From NCBI GenBank assembly GCA_013695335.1, contig JACDAR010000198.1, positions 1-12,530 of the forward strand: a stretch of DNA of 12,530 nucleotides. Reading direction: 5' to 3'. This document shows, piece by piece, positions 6,310 to 12,530 of this stretch; position 1 is the stretch's first letter, and every line of letters starts with the position of its first letter. The notes beneath the pieces are model-generated. The model ran no database searches. It was not told the DNA's origin and was given only the letters and a program-made list of their open reading frames with translations. The DNA comes from Rubrobacter sp. (GTDB lineage: Bacteria > Actinomycetota > Rubrobacteria > Rubrobacterales > Rubrobacteraceae). The position numbers and the translations under genes were made by a program.

Positions 6310-6990
6310 ATGGAAGATTATCCGCGAACACTTGGTTGGGCGCCTGGTCCGGTGGACGAGCGTGACCACGCCCTCTCTTCGTTTCTGACGAGGCCAGCCC
6401 TCGAAGGCGAAAAAGCATGGGGATGGGGCGGGATGCCGGATCTCAACCAGCTCAAGGAAGGAGCCTGCACTTCGTTCGCCATCGGCAACTCGGTCAACTG
6501 CGAGCCGAGGCGCCAGAACATCGAAAGCGACTATTGCTTCGAGGCTTACCACGCGACCACAGAGCACGACGAGTTCCCCGATAACTGGAGCAGTGGACAG
6601 ACAGGCACCTCCCTGCGTAGCGCGATGAAAGAGTGGCGCAGGCGGGGTGTGCTCAACGGCTACGCCTTCTCCTATTCCGTCGAGGAGGTAGTCTCCTGGG
6701 TTCTCACCATCGGACCCGTATGCATCGGCGTCGAGTGGTGGAGCGGGATGGACGATCCCGCGCGTGAGAACGGCTGGTTCATAGAACCGGCTGGAAGCGT
6801 GCGCGGCAGGCACGCCATCTGCGTGCCCAGGGTTCACTGGGGCATGGGTGACGAGAACTGGGTGGGAGTCCTGAACTCGTGGGGAAGAGAGAACTGGGGC
6901 AACAATGGGCGCGCCAGGATCTCCGAAGACGCATTCAGAACCCTTCTCGAAGGCGACCAGTACGCCACGGCCATAGCCGCCGTGGATTAG
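6310..6990 (+). CDS. Papain-like (C1 family) cysteine peptidase
   Basis: This 226-residue protein carries the full papain catalytic set. Gln47 is the oxyanion-hole residue, and Cys53, in GACTSFAIGN, is the nucleophile. The 6-residue Gln-to-Cys spacing is the same as in papain (Q19/C25). His168 lies in GRHAI and Asn189 in LNSWG, followed by NWGNNG as in C1A peptidases. The opening 'LGW.PGPVDERDH' resembles the start of bacterial C1 peptidases. No signal peptide, transmembrane segment or recognisable propeptide is visible, so the enzyme looks cytosolic and made without a long inhibitory prodomain. The ATG follows an excellent AAGGAGGAGG (6299-6308). The upstream PHO-box-like repeats suggest control by phosphate supply. 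The substrate is unknown. A hairpin terminator follows. Confidence 0.85.
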   Translation: MEDYPRTLGWAPGPVDERDHALSSFLTRPALEGEKAWGWGGMPDLNQLKEGACTSFAIGNSVNCEPRRQNIESDYCFEAYHATTEHDEFPDNWSSGQTGTSLRSAMKEWRRRGVLNGYAFSYSVEEVVSWVLTIGPVCIGVEWWSGMDDPARENGWFIEPAGSVRGRHAICVPRVHWGMGDENWVGVLNSWGRENWGNNGRARISEDAFRTLLEGDQYATAIAAVD

Positions 6991-7041
6991 ACGCTTCGCC
7001 TGCGAAAGACTGCACGTTATTCTGGGCTTACAGAACTTACC

Positions 7042-7073
7042 GGGGCGGGAGAGCTAGAAAGCCCTCCCGCCCC
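7042..7073. terminator. Strong GC-rich bidirectional hairpin
   Basis: GGGGCGGGAG (7042-7051) and CTCCCGCCCC (7064-7073) are perfect 10-bp arms with a 12-nt loop. It lies between the convergent peptidase and RTX-like genes. No T tract follows. The position and strength support termination for both. Confidence 0.8.
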
Positions 7074-7099
7074 AGTAATTGAGATCAGCCCTCGAAAAG

Positions 7100-7588
7100 C
7101 TAGCTGCCTGCCGTGCCTCCGAGGTTCATGATCCCGTCGAAGCTCTGGAAGGTGTAGATCTCCTCGCACTGGTGGTTGTTGGTCAGGACGCTATGGTCGG
7201 GGCCGCTCAAGTAGGCGACGTCGTAGCCCGTGCCGCAGCGCACTTCGTCTGCCTTCTTGTCGTCGCCGGAGACGATCACGTCGTTCCCGCCAAAGCCGAA
7301 GAGCTCGTCCTCGCCACCGCCACCAACGATGTAATCATCGCCAGCGCCGCCGAAGAGCTGATCTCCTAGCTCTTCCCCATAGAGGTCGTCGTCGCCATTC
7401 CCACCAAACACTATGTCGCGGGCCTCGCGAGCCTCGATCAGGTCGTCGCCGCCCCTACCGTAGATGGTGTCAGTGTTCGCGGTGCCGATGAGCTTGTCGT
7501 CCCCTGGTGTACCTTCTATCATCGCCGCCGCGGCCACCCCTGCCGACACGGCGATGAGCACGGCCACCACCACCATAAGGATGCCCAT
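7100..7588 (-). CDS. Small secreted RTX-type (hemolysin-type Ca-binding repeat) protein
   Basis: This 162-residue protein has an N-terminal hydrophobic segment (about 2-22, GILMVVVAVLIAVSAGVAAA) that looks like a Sec signal peptide with weak positive charge. About eight nonapeptide-like Gly/Asp repeats follow between residues 26 and 108, including GTPGDDKLIG, GGNGDDDLYG, GGAGDDYIVG and GGGGEDELFG. These match the RTX pattern GGxGxDxLx, which folds as a Ca-binding parallel beta-roll. The C-terminal part has a CGTGYDVAYLSG segment and a second Cys in NHQCEEI, so a disulfide is possible. Unlike true RTX toxins there is no enzymatic or toxin domain and no type I secretion genes nearby. It is probably an extracellular or cell-envelope structural protein, a type common in Rubrobacter-like genomes. 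Confidence 0.85.
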   Translation of the reverse strand: MGILMVVVAVLIAVSAGVAAAAMIEGTPGDDKLIGTANTDTIYGRGGDDLIEAREARDIVFGGNGDDDLYGEELGDQLFGGAGDDYIVGGGGEDELFGFGGNDVIVSGDDKKADEVRCGTGYDVAYLSGPDHSVLTNNHQCEEIYTFQSFDGIMNLGGTAGS

Positions 7589-7758
7589 GCATCTTACCCT
7601 CTCAGAACCGCAACCGCATCCCCAGAATGTATGTTTTTGCCGTGGCTTACGAGTTGCTTATCGTTGCTTGATAGAGCCTTGCTCAAAGTGATCGCGGGAA
7701 GGCAAATTCGCAACGAAGTCTGCAGGGTTCGAAATCTCAGCATACAATCCCAGATTCC

Positions 7759-8412
7759 TTACTCTTTCGGATAGGCCCACAGGTCAGTGTTTACCTCGAA
7801 GCGGGCGCGGTAGGTGTTGCCGATCCTGTCTGCGGCTTCGAGCGTGATATGGGTGTTGCCAGTATAGCCCTCCTGCTTGAGTGTGTTGGCGAGGCGCACC
7901 AACTCTAGTTTGTATCCGGCACTACCGCCCGGGATGAGTTCCACCGTTCGCCCACCGTTGCTCTCGAAATGCAAGAGGTTGGACGTGGCCCCAGCCAGTT
8001 CGGGTGAGATGATGCGGTCCTCTACTGGGTTTAGCACCAGCCTCTCCCGGAACAGCCCCTTTCCGGCCTGGAGGGTTAGCCAGATGTTCGAGAGGTAGAT
8101 GTCCCTCTCCCCCTCGTTCGAGAGCGAGAAACGGACCAGCGGCGTACCCGAAGGGTACGCCAGATCGTACTCCCGGAGGAAGTCGCCGAGCCTGAGATAA
8201 AGTCCTTCCTGGGAGTCGTAGTGAATGCGCGGTAAAGCTCCATCTTCACGATCATGCTGAGACGTGGGATCTCCAACCCGGTACTCGTAGCGAACCCTTA
8301 TCTTGAGCCGGGGACGGCGATCCCGCCTCTGCAGATACAGGTTCAGCAGCGAGAGGGCGAGAGCCAGCAACGAGGCCACCGTCGGCAGGATCTGTAGTAC
8401 ATCATCTCCCAC
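7759..8412 (-). CDS. Membrane-anchored protein of unknown function, coupled to dnaE2
   Basis: This 217-residue protein is not recognised. GTG 8412 lies 4 bp after the dnaE2 stop (8417), so it is almost certainly co-transcribed and probably translated by reinitiation. The longer open frame back to 8514 is antisense-free but lies inside dnaE2 coding sequence and is not needed. A single hydrophobic segment, ILPTVASLLALALSLLNLYL (about 7-26), is followed by a positive stretch QRRDRRPR. This suggests an N-out or reverse-anchored single-pass protein with a cytosolic domain. The rest looks like a beta-rich sandwich, with RFSLSNEGERDIYLSNIWLT-like strands and no catalytic motif. By position it would be SOS-induced with DnaE2. 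That inference is from gene order only. Confidence 0.75.
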   Translation of the reverse strand: MGDDVLQILPTVASLLALALSLLNLYLQRRDRRPRLKIRVRYEYRVGDPTSQHDREDGALPRIHYDSQEGLYLRLGDFLREYDLAYPSGTPLVRFSLSNEGERDIYLSNIWLTLQAGKGLFRERLVLNPVEDRIISPELAGATSNLLHFESNGGRTVELIPGGSAGYKLELVRLANTLKQEGYTGNTHITLEAADRIGNTYRARFEVNTDLWAYPKE

Positions 8413-8416
8413 GCGC

Positions 8417-11400
8417 CTAACCGGCCCTCCTGCCCCGCCGCCCGGCGCGCAGGAACGAACCGGGAGCCTGCCTGGCTTCAGGGACCGGAACCCTCGCCCC
8501 CGCCAGCATCTCACCCAGATCCCCGATGCCGCGCACGAGGAAAGAGAAACCGTGGTCTACGGTCTGCTCTACCGTGCCTTCCAGCAGATAAGAACCCCTG
8601 TGGTGCAGCAGCCAACCGTAGCGTTCGTAGACGTTCTCGAAGATGGTCGCCTGGAGCAATCCGGCTTCATCTTCTATCAGGAGAAACCACACTGGCTTTC
8701 CGCTCTTCGTCGGGGGCCGTTGCAGGCATTCCAGGAGACCCGCCGCCCGCGTCCGGGTCCCGTGGAGCAGGGTCAGCATCTCTTCGCTCGAAGTGACGCT
8801 GAGTTTCCTCAGGGCGGCCCTGTGCGGGGCGAGTGGATGGTGGGACACGTTCAGGGAGAGAGCTCCCCACTCCATGCGCTCCCGCTCCCCGGACGTGGGT
8901 GGCAGATCCCCGACGTTCTCCCCCTCCCTGGAGATCCACCAGCTTGCGGGATGTGGGATTGGGATCTCGGGCTGATGATCCCCGGAACGCTTCTTCGGCA
9001 GCCCGCGGGTGTCCCGGAGCAAGCCAGCCCGGTTCGGCCTTTCGGGATCGAGCGCGTCCAGGAATCCGCCCCGGATGAGGTTCAGCAATGAATCCCGTTC
9101 GACGCGGGTCCTTCTGTAGAGGTCGGCCACGGACGAGAAAGGTTTCTTCCTCTCCGAGAGTATCGAGTGCATCGCCGTCCGGCTGAGGCCCTTGCTGTAG
9201 ACGAGGCCAACCCTGATGGCCCTTCCGTCATCCTCCACCGTGAAGCCTTCTCCCGAGAGGTGTATGTCAGGGGGAAGAACCTCGATCCTGATCCTGCGGG
9301 CCTCGTTCAGGACAGCCCTCGGGGAGTAGAAGCCCATCGGCTGGCTGTTCAGGATTCCGCAGAAGAACTCAGCCGGGTAGTGGCGGCGCATGTAGGCTGA
9401 GGCGTAGGAGATCTCGGCGAACGCCGCAGCGTGGGCCTTGGGGAAACCGTACACCGAGAAGCCCTCCATCCACGAGAGGATCTCCTCAGCCGTCTCGCGG
9501 GGCACCCCGCGCCCCACGGCCCGCCGCAAGAAAGCTCCCCGTATCCGCCCCATCGCCCCGAAGCCCCTGTCCCGGGTCATCGCCCGCCGCACCGCGTCAC
9601 CCTCGGCCAGGGAGAACCCGGCGACGACGCGGGCGATCTCGAGTACCTGCTCCTGGTACACCAGGATGCCGTATGTCGGCTTCAAAACCGCTTCGAGCTC
9701 CTTCAGGATCACGGAGTACGGTTCGAGACCGTTGCGGCGCTTCACGTATGGGACTACGAGGTTCCCCCTGACCGGGCCTGGCCGGAAGAGTGAGATCTGG
9801 GCTATGAGGTCCGGGAACCTGCGGGGCAGCAGCCTGCGCGAAAGGTGCATCTGTCCCGGTGATTCGAGCTGGAACATCCCCACGTTCTTGCCGCTGCGTA
9901 TGAGCCTGTACGTGGCCCCGTCTTCCGGTGGTGGATCGTGGGGATCCACCCTCTGGCCAAGCCGCTGAGTGGCGATCTCTCCTGCCTTTTTGAGCGCCGT
10001 GTGCATCTTGAGCCCAAGCAGGTCGAGCTTCGGGAGGCCGACGTATTCCAGATCGTCCTTATCGTACTGACAACGAAGCAGCCCCGGCTTGCCCGAAGGC
10101 TCCAATGGTACGAGGCTGGCGAGATGGTGGTGCTCGTTACCGAAGACCATGCCGCCGTTGTGGGTTCCCGCCCCCTGGCACCTCCCCGCAAGCCCCCAGG
10201 CAAGATCCATCAGCAGCCGGTGCCTGTCCCGGTCCTGCAGGGGATGACCGCGCATGGCGGGCTCCCTGAGCGCCTGCTCCCATCCGTGTACCGGGTTGAA
10301 GACGTGTTCCCTGTCCCTGAACCGCACAGGGACGTGCCGGGAGAGCTCGTTCGTCTGCCGCGGGCTGTGTCCCAGCGCCCGCGCCGCGACCCTCACGGCC
10401 CCGCGCAGGGAGAAGGTCTGCACCGTGGCCGCCACTGCCACACCGTACCGCTGGTACCGGCGCATGAGCTCGTCCCTTACCCCGTCCCGGCCTTCAGAGC
10501 AGAAGTCCAGGTCTATGTCAGGGCAATCCGTCCTCCCCTCGTGCATGAACCTCTCGAAGAGCAGGCTGTTGGAGAGCGGCTCGGGACGGGTGACGCCCAG
10601 GCAGTAGGCGACCACGGAGTTGGCCGCGCTCCCCCTACCCGTGACGGGCACGCCGCGTTCCGCGGCGATGCCGACGGCCTCGCGGGCGATCAGGAAGTAC
10701 GGCGCATATCCCTGCTTCTCTATGCAGGCGATCTCCCTGTCGATCCTCCCGAGCACCCGGCTATCCGGCTTCCCGTACCTCTTCCTGGCCCCCGCCAGGA
10801 CCAGCCGCGCCAACCTTTCCTCCGGTGGCTCATCGCCCGGGAAACGCGCCGTTGGCACACGAACCTCTCCCGTAAGCTGGACGGCCCCGGCGCACCTCCG
10901 GGCGACCAGGGCCGCGTTTTTCAGGGCTTGTGGGTAGTCCTCGAAGAGCTTCTGCATCTTCTCCGCTGGCTTGAGATAGAGCTGATCCGTGGGACGGTAT
11001 TCCGGTCCCGGCAGGCGAGTCAGGTTCGCGGAGGCAACGAGCACCTCGTGCAGGCGGTGGTCGCCGGGCCGGAGGTAGGCGATGTCGTTGGTCGCGAGCT
11101 CCGGTATCCCCTGTTCTTCGGCGAACAGGGCAACCTGTCTCGTTCTCCGACGGCACCCGACCGTCTTATCGTCCGTTAGTTCAATGTACAGCCCATCCGG
11201 CCCGAAGGCTTCGTGAAGGATGCCAAGCGCCGCCAGAGCCTTCTGACGCTCGCCAGCGAGGATCAGGCGCGGTATCAGGCCGAAAGGTAAGGCCCCTGTG
11301 AGGCAGACGAGCCCCCGCGAGCGCTCCGCGATGGAGTTCAACGGGCAGAGCGGACGCCTCCTGTCCTCGGAGCCACACCGGTATTCCGTGATGAGCCCGC

Positions 11401-11683
11401 ACAGGGACCGGTATCCCTCCATGTCCTCCGCAAGCAACACCACATGTCCCCCACCCTCCACGGAGACCTCAGCCCCGACCACGGAGGATACGCCGTGCTC
11501 TTCCGCCGCCAGGAGGAACCTGGGGATACCGTACATTCCGTCCCTGTCCGTGATGGCGACGGAATCCATGCCGAGGTTCGCGGCTGCCGCTACCAGTTCC
11601 TCCGGCGTGGCTGTCCCATACCCGTACGAGAAACCGCTCCTCACGTGCAGGTGGACGAACTCCCGGGGAGAACCCTCCGTCAA
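8417..11683 (-). CDS. dnaE2: Error-prone DNA polymerase III alpha subunit DnaE2 (ImuC)
   Basis: This C-family polymerase of about 1,088 residues performs translesion synthesis and damage-induced mutagenesis. Domains in order (numbering from TTG 11683) start with a PHP domain at about 10-210, with HLHVRSGFS (11-19) and AITDRDGMYG. The palm follows, with GRGSAANSV and PDIDLDF (388-394, catalytic Asp391 and Asp393). LPKLDLLGLK holds the third Asp (553). The thumb/fingers region includes a KAHAAAFAEISY segment, and the C-terminal OB fold is at about 980-1050. Length and the absence of a long tau-binding tail fit DnaE2 rather than DnaE1. TTG 11683 overlaps the upstream TGA by 4 nt and has GGGGG 7 nt before it. 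GTG 11707 is an alternative but abuts its GGAGG. Confidence 0.95.
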   Translation of the reverse strand: MTEGSPREFVHLHVRSGFSYGYGTATPEELVAAAANLGMDSVAITDRDGMYGIPRFLLAAEEHGVSSVVGAEVSVEGGGHVVLLAEDMEGYRSLCGLITEYRCGSEDRRRPLCPLNSIAERSRGLVCLTGALPFGLIPRLILAGERQKALAALGILHEAFGPDGLYIELTDDKTVGCRRRTRQVALFAEEQGIPELATNDIAYLRPGDHRLHEVLVASANLTRLPGPEYRPTDQLYLKPAEKMQKLFEDYPQALKNAALVARRCAGAVQLTGEVRVPTARFPGDEPPEERLARLVLAGARKRYGKPDSRVLGRIDREIACIEKQGYAPYFLIAREAVGIAAERGVPVTGRGSAANSVVAYCLGVTRPEPLSNSLLFERFMHEGRTDCPDIDLDFCSEGRDGVRDELMRRYQRYGVAVAATVQTFSLRGAVRVAARALGHSPRQTNELSRHVPVRFRDREHVFNPVHGWEQALREPAMRGHPLQDRDRHRLLMDLAWGLAGRCQGAGTHNGGMVFGNEHHHLASLVPLEPSGKPGLLRCQYDKDDLEYVGLPKLDLLGLKMHTALKKAGEIATQRLGQRVDPHDPPPEDGATYRLIRSGKNVGMFQLESPGQMHLSRRLLPRRFPDLIAQISLFRPGPVRGNLVVPYVKRRNGLEPYSVILKELEAVLKPTYGILVYQEQVLEIARVVAGFSLAEGDAVRRAMTRDRGFGAMGRIRGAFLRRAVGRGVPRETAEEILSWMEGFSVYGFPKAHAAAFAEISYASAYMRRHYPAEFFCGILNSQPMGFYSPRAVLNEARRIRIEVLPPDIHLSGEGFTVEDDGRAIRVGLVYSKGLSRTAMHSILSERKKPFSSVADLYRRTRVERDSLLNLIRGGFLDALDPERPNRAGLLRDTRGLPKKRSGDHQPEIPIPHPASWWISREGENVGDLPPTSGERERMEWGALSLNVSHHPLAPHRAALRKLSVTSSEEMLTLLHGTRTRAAGLLECLQRPPTKSGKPVWFLLIEDEAGLLQATIFENVYERYGWLLHHRGSYLLEGTVEQTVDHGFSFLVRGIGDLGEMLAGARVPVPEARQAPGSFLRAGRRGRRAG

Positions 11684-12138
11684 TCTGACGCCCCCACGAG
11701 GAACCACCCTCCGGCGCGTTCGCGGGCAAGGTCCACGACGGCCCCGCCACCGAGCAGAACCCGGATCACCACCCGGTCGGCGGAGCTTTCCTCATCCCAC
11801 CACCCGGCGACCTCCCGCCACCACCCCAGTCTCCTCAGAATGCGTCGCCGCCGCCAGGAACACCGCCCGCGCCTCCCGAACCGCACAACCTCGACCCGTC
11901 CCTGGACCCTGCCCCGGATCTCCACGGCCTCCCTCAAGCCGTGCGCGGACTCCCCCATCCCCGGCATCAACTCCGAAGCCCGCAGGAGCCAGGGCGCCCG
12001 CAGTAGATGGTCCCCGATCTCCCGCCGCGAAGCCGCCGAAGGAAACAACGGCTCCTCGAAACCGCGCGGCCTCAATGGATAGCGATGTACCTCAGACGGG
12101 CTAGCGCCCCTCACAACCCCCGGCACTGCTCCGGACAC
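11680..12138 (-). CDS. ImuB C-terminal-domain-like (DUF6504-like) small protein, first gene of the dnaE2 operon
   Basis: This 152-residue Arg-rich protein starts at GTG 12138, 4 nt after GGGAGGAG, with an in-frame TGA just upstream. It is therefore a complete gene rather than the visible end of a longer one. Residues about 82-150 resemble the C-terminal domain of the Y-family-like mutasome protein ImuB and the stand-alone DUF6504. The order is R-rich strand, RILRRLGWWREVAGWW (99-114), a basic strand, and ERAGGWFLVG (140-149). These correspond to 'W....GWW....R.YYRV...G....YRD...GRWFLHG' in ImuB. The N-terminal 80 residues are not recognised; no polymerase palm or catalytic acids are present. 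Its stop overlaps the dnaE2 start. Likely role, by inference: an adaptor for DnaE2. It could also be a decayed imuB. Confidence 0.8.
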   Translation of the reverse strand: MSGAVPGVVRGASPSEVHRYPLRPRGFEEPLFPSAASRREIGDHLLRAPWLLRASELMPGMGESAHGLREAVEIRGRVQGRVEVVRFGRRGRCSWRRRRILRRLGWWREVAGWWDEESSADRVVIRVLLGGGAVVDLARERAGGWFLVGASD

Positions 12139-12344
12139 AGGCTCCTCCCTTCACTATGGAGAAGCCCGTACCACCTGACGTTTCAGGGGTCGAGATACCG
12201 AACCCCGCCCGGTATAATCCGGGACGAGGATGGCGTTCTCATCCTCCGTCGAACCCCAGGGAAGCCGCTCTGGTTGGTCGCCCGTTCGGCCTCCGGGGAG
12301 CGAGGGTGGGGACGCTCCTCCTCCTTCTTCTACTCGTCTTCTTC
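12139..12344 (-). other. About 200-nt leader of the dnaE2 operon, no clear gene
   Basis: This stretch lies between the predicted leftward promoter and the first gene of the operon. No protein-like frame is convincing. It holds two adjacent stem-loops: 12223-12250 (GACGAGGATG against CATCCTCCGTC, one bulge) and 12208-12223 (CCCGG-TATAAT-CCGGG). A 19-codon ATG frame on the minus strand abuts its GGAGG and looks untranslated. Confidence 0.4.
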
Positions 12345-12374
12345 AATATAGACCAAACAACTGTTTGATGTCCA
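12345..12374 (-). promoter_or_regulatory. Leftward promoter of the ImuB-C-like/dnaE2 operon
   Basis: On the minus strand, -35 TGGACA (12369-12374, 5 of 6) and -10 TATATT (12345-12350, 5 of 6) are separated by 18 bp. The LexA-box-like palindrome (12354-12367) lies entirely in the spacer, so bound repressor would block polymerase. The transcript would have a 5' leader of about 200 nt. Confidence 0.65.
12354..12367. promoter_or_regulatory. LexA-box-like (SOS) operator shared by lexA and the dnaE2 operon
   Basis: CAAACAACTGTTTG is a palindrome of two perfect 6-bp arms with a 2-bp centre. It fits the CRAAC-N4-GTTYG layout of Gram-positive/actinobacterial SOS boxes, whose usual core is GAAC-N4-GTTC; here G/C at the core edge is A/T. 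It overlaps the -35 of the lexA promoter and the spacer of the divergent one. This is consistent with LexA autoregulation plus control of mutagenesis genes. Confidence 0.7.
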
Positions 12375-12393
12375 GAGCAAAATAGGGTAAATT
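12365..12393 (+). promoter_or_regulatory. lexA: Candidate lexA promoter
   Basis: TTGATG (12365-12370, 4 of 6) and TAAATT (12388-12393, 4 of 6) are spaced by exactly 17 bp. The -35 overlaps the right arm of the LexA-box-like site, and the -10 lies inside the palindrome at 12384-12398. Both hexamers are weak, but the positions are right. Confidence 0.5.
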
Positions 12394-12398
12394 ACCCT
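12384..12398. repeat. 15-bp perfect palindrome over the lexA -10 region
   Basis: AGGGTAA-A-TTACCCT has 7-bp arms around one base. It does not match the LexA box and lies 16 bp downstream of it, on the candidate -10. It may be a second operator for lexA or a site for another regulator. Confidence 0.55.
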
Positions 12399-12411
12399 TG
12401 AGGCGGTTTTC

Positions 12412-12418
12412 GAGGAGG
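12412..12418 (+). promoter_or_regulatory. lexA: Ribosome binding site of lexA
   Basis: GAGGAGG lies 5 nt before GTG 12424. ATG 12419 is in another frame and too close, so GTG is the start. Confidence 0.8.
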
Positions 12419-12423
12419 ATGTC

Positions 12424-12530
12424 GTGGCCGGGCAACTACCCCCGAAGAGGTTAGAGATACTCGGTTTTCTGGCGCGTGGTTCGCGGGAATCTGGGGTGCC
12501 GCCTAGCATACGCGGGATCGCACGCGGCGT
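12424..12530 (+). CDS. lexA: LexA repressor, N-terminal part (cut by window edge)
   Basis: Only the first 35 codons are visible. From GTG the protein reads LPPKRLEILGFLARGSRESG (residues 5-24), then VPPSIRGIARGV. This matches the opening of the LexA winged helix-turn-helix, 'LT.RQ.EIL.FI......GYPPSVREIA..VG'. The Gly/Val-Pro-Pro-Ser-x-Arg-x-Ile-Ala run is diagnostic for the second helix. LexA represses SOS genes and is inactivated by RecA-stimulated self-cleavage, but the protease domain lies outside the window. It is divergent from the dnaE2 operon with a shared operator. Confidence 0.88.
   Translation, partial: MAGQLPPKRLEILGFLARGSRESGVPPSIRGIARG

Noticed and set aside
9938..11179. Plus-strand open frame of 413 codons
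   Set aside because: Antisense to dnaE2 whose catalytic motifs are unambiguous; the translation is rich in Pro/Arg/His without recognisable domains.
11298..12104. Plus-strand open frame of 268 codons opposite dnaE2 and the ImuB-C-like gene
   Set aside because: Low-complexity Pro/Arg/Ser translation, no ribosome binding site; shadow of the minus-strand genes.
12213..12218. Plus-strand TATAAT as a strong promoter for lexA or a small upstream gene
   Set aside because: The -35 (TCGAGA) is weak, it lies in a short inverted repeat, and the 50-odd-codon frame after it lacks a properly spaced ribosome binding site and runs through the LexA-box region.
12004..12368. Plus-strand open frames ending just before lexA
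   Set aside because: Ser/Arg/Pro-rich translations, overlapping the ImuB-C-like gene or the promoter region; no coding signature.
1..12530. CRISPR array
   Set aside because: No regularly spaced repeats with unique spacers were seen; the only tandem array is the 11-bp PHO-box-like one at 6192-6236.

Overview
The window reads as high-GC bacterial chromosome, most likely an actinomycete-related organism close to Rubrobacter. This rests on the GC-rich third codon positions, frequent GTG/TTG starts, a small secreted Asp/Gly-repeat (RTX-type) protein, and a lexA/dnaE2 SOS locus. The genus is an inference, since no marker gene is present. Genes are tightly packed; most other long open frames are antisense shadows.

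Layout. 1-104: C-terminal end of an IS110-like transposase cut by the window edge. 222-2642 (+): a sugar-phosphate operon with a class I mannose-6-phosphate isomerase, a PfkB-family sugar kinase (TTG start) and a small membrane protein that seems to be frameshifted near its end. A strong hairpin (2752-2791) separates this from the convergent NIF3-family gene (2807-3889, -). Divergent from NIF3 is a PAP2-fold membrane protein (3918-4493, +) with altered phosphatase motifs. Then come a tRNA 3'-half remnant (4501-4545), a luciferase-like flavin oxidoreductase and a DUF2277 gene (both -), and an intact tRNA-Ala(CGC) (6060-6132, -). A papain-like cysteine peptidase (6310-6990, +) is preceded by four 11-bp direct repeats that match the PHO-box pattern. 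It converges across a hairpin with the secreted RTX-like protein (7100-7588, -).

The right third is an SOS mutagenesis locus. lexA (12424 to the edge, +) and a leftward operon diverge from one 14-bp LexA-box-like palindrome (12354-12367) that overlaps two face-to-face sigma70-type promoters. The leftward operon holds a 152-aa protein resembling the C-terminal domain of ImuB (DUF6504-like), then the error-prone polymerase DnaE2 (4-bp stop/start overlap), then a membrane-anchored protein of unknown function starting 4 bp after the dnaE2 stop. No imuA or full imuB is present, which makes this an unusual form of the usual ImuA-ImuB-DnaE2 mutasome arrangement and the best candidate here for something undescribed.

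Inferred links: DNA damage would inactivate LexA and release both lexA and the three-gene mutagenesis operon together. The isomerase and kinase could join fructose or mannose to the fructose-6-phosphate/mannose-6-phosphate pool. The peptidase is a candidate member of a phosphate-starvation regulon.
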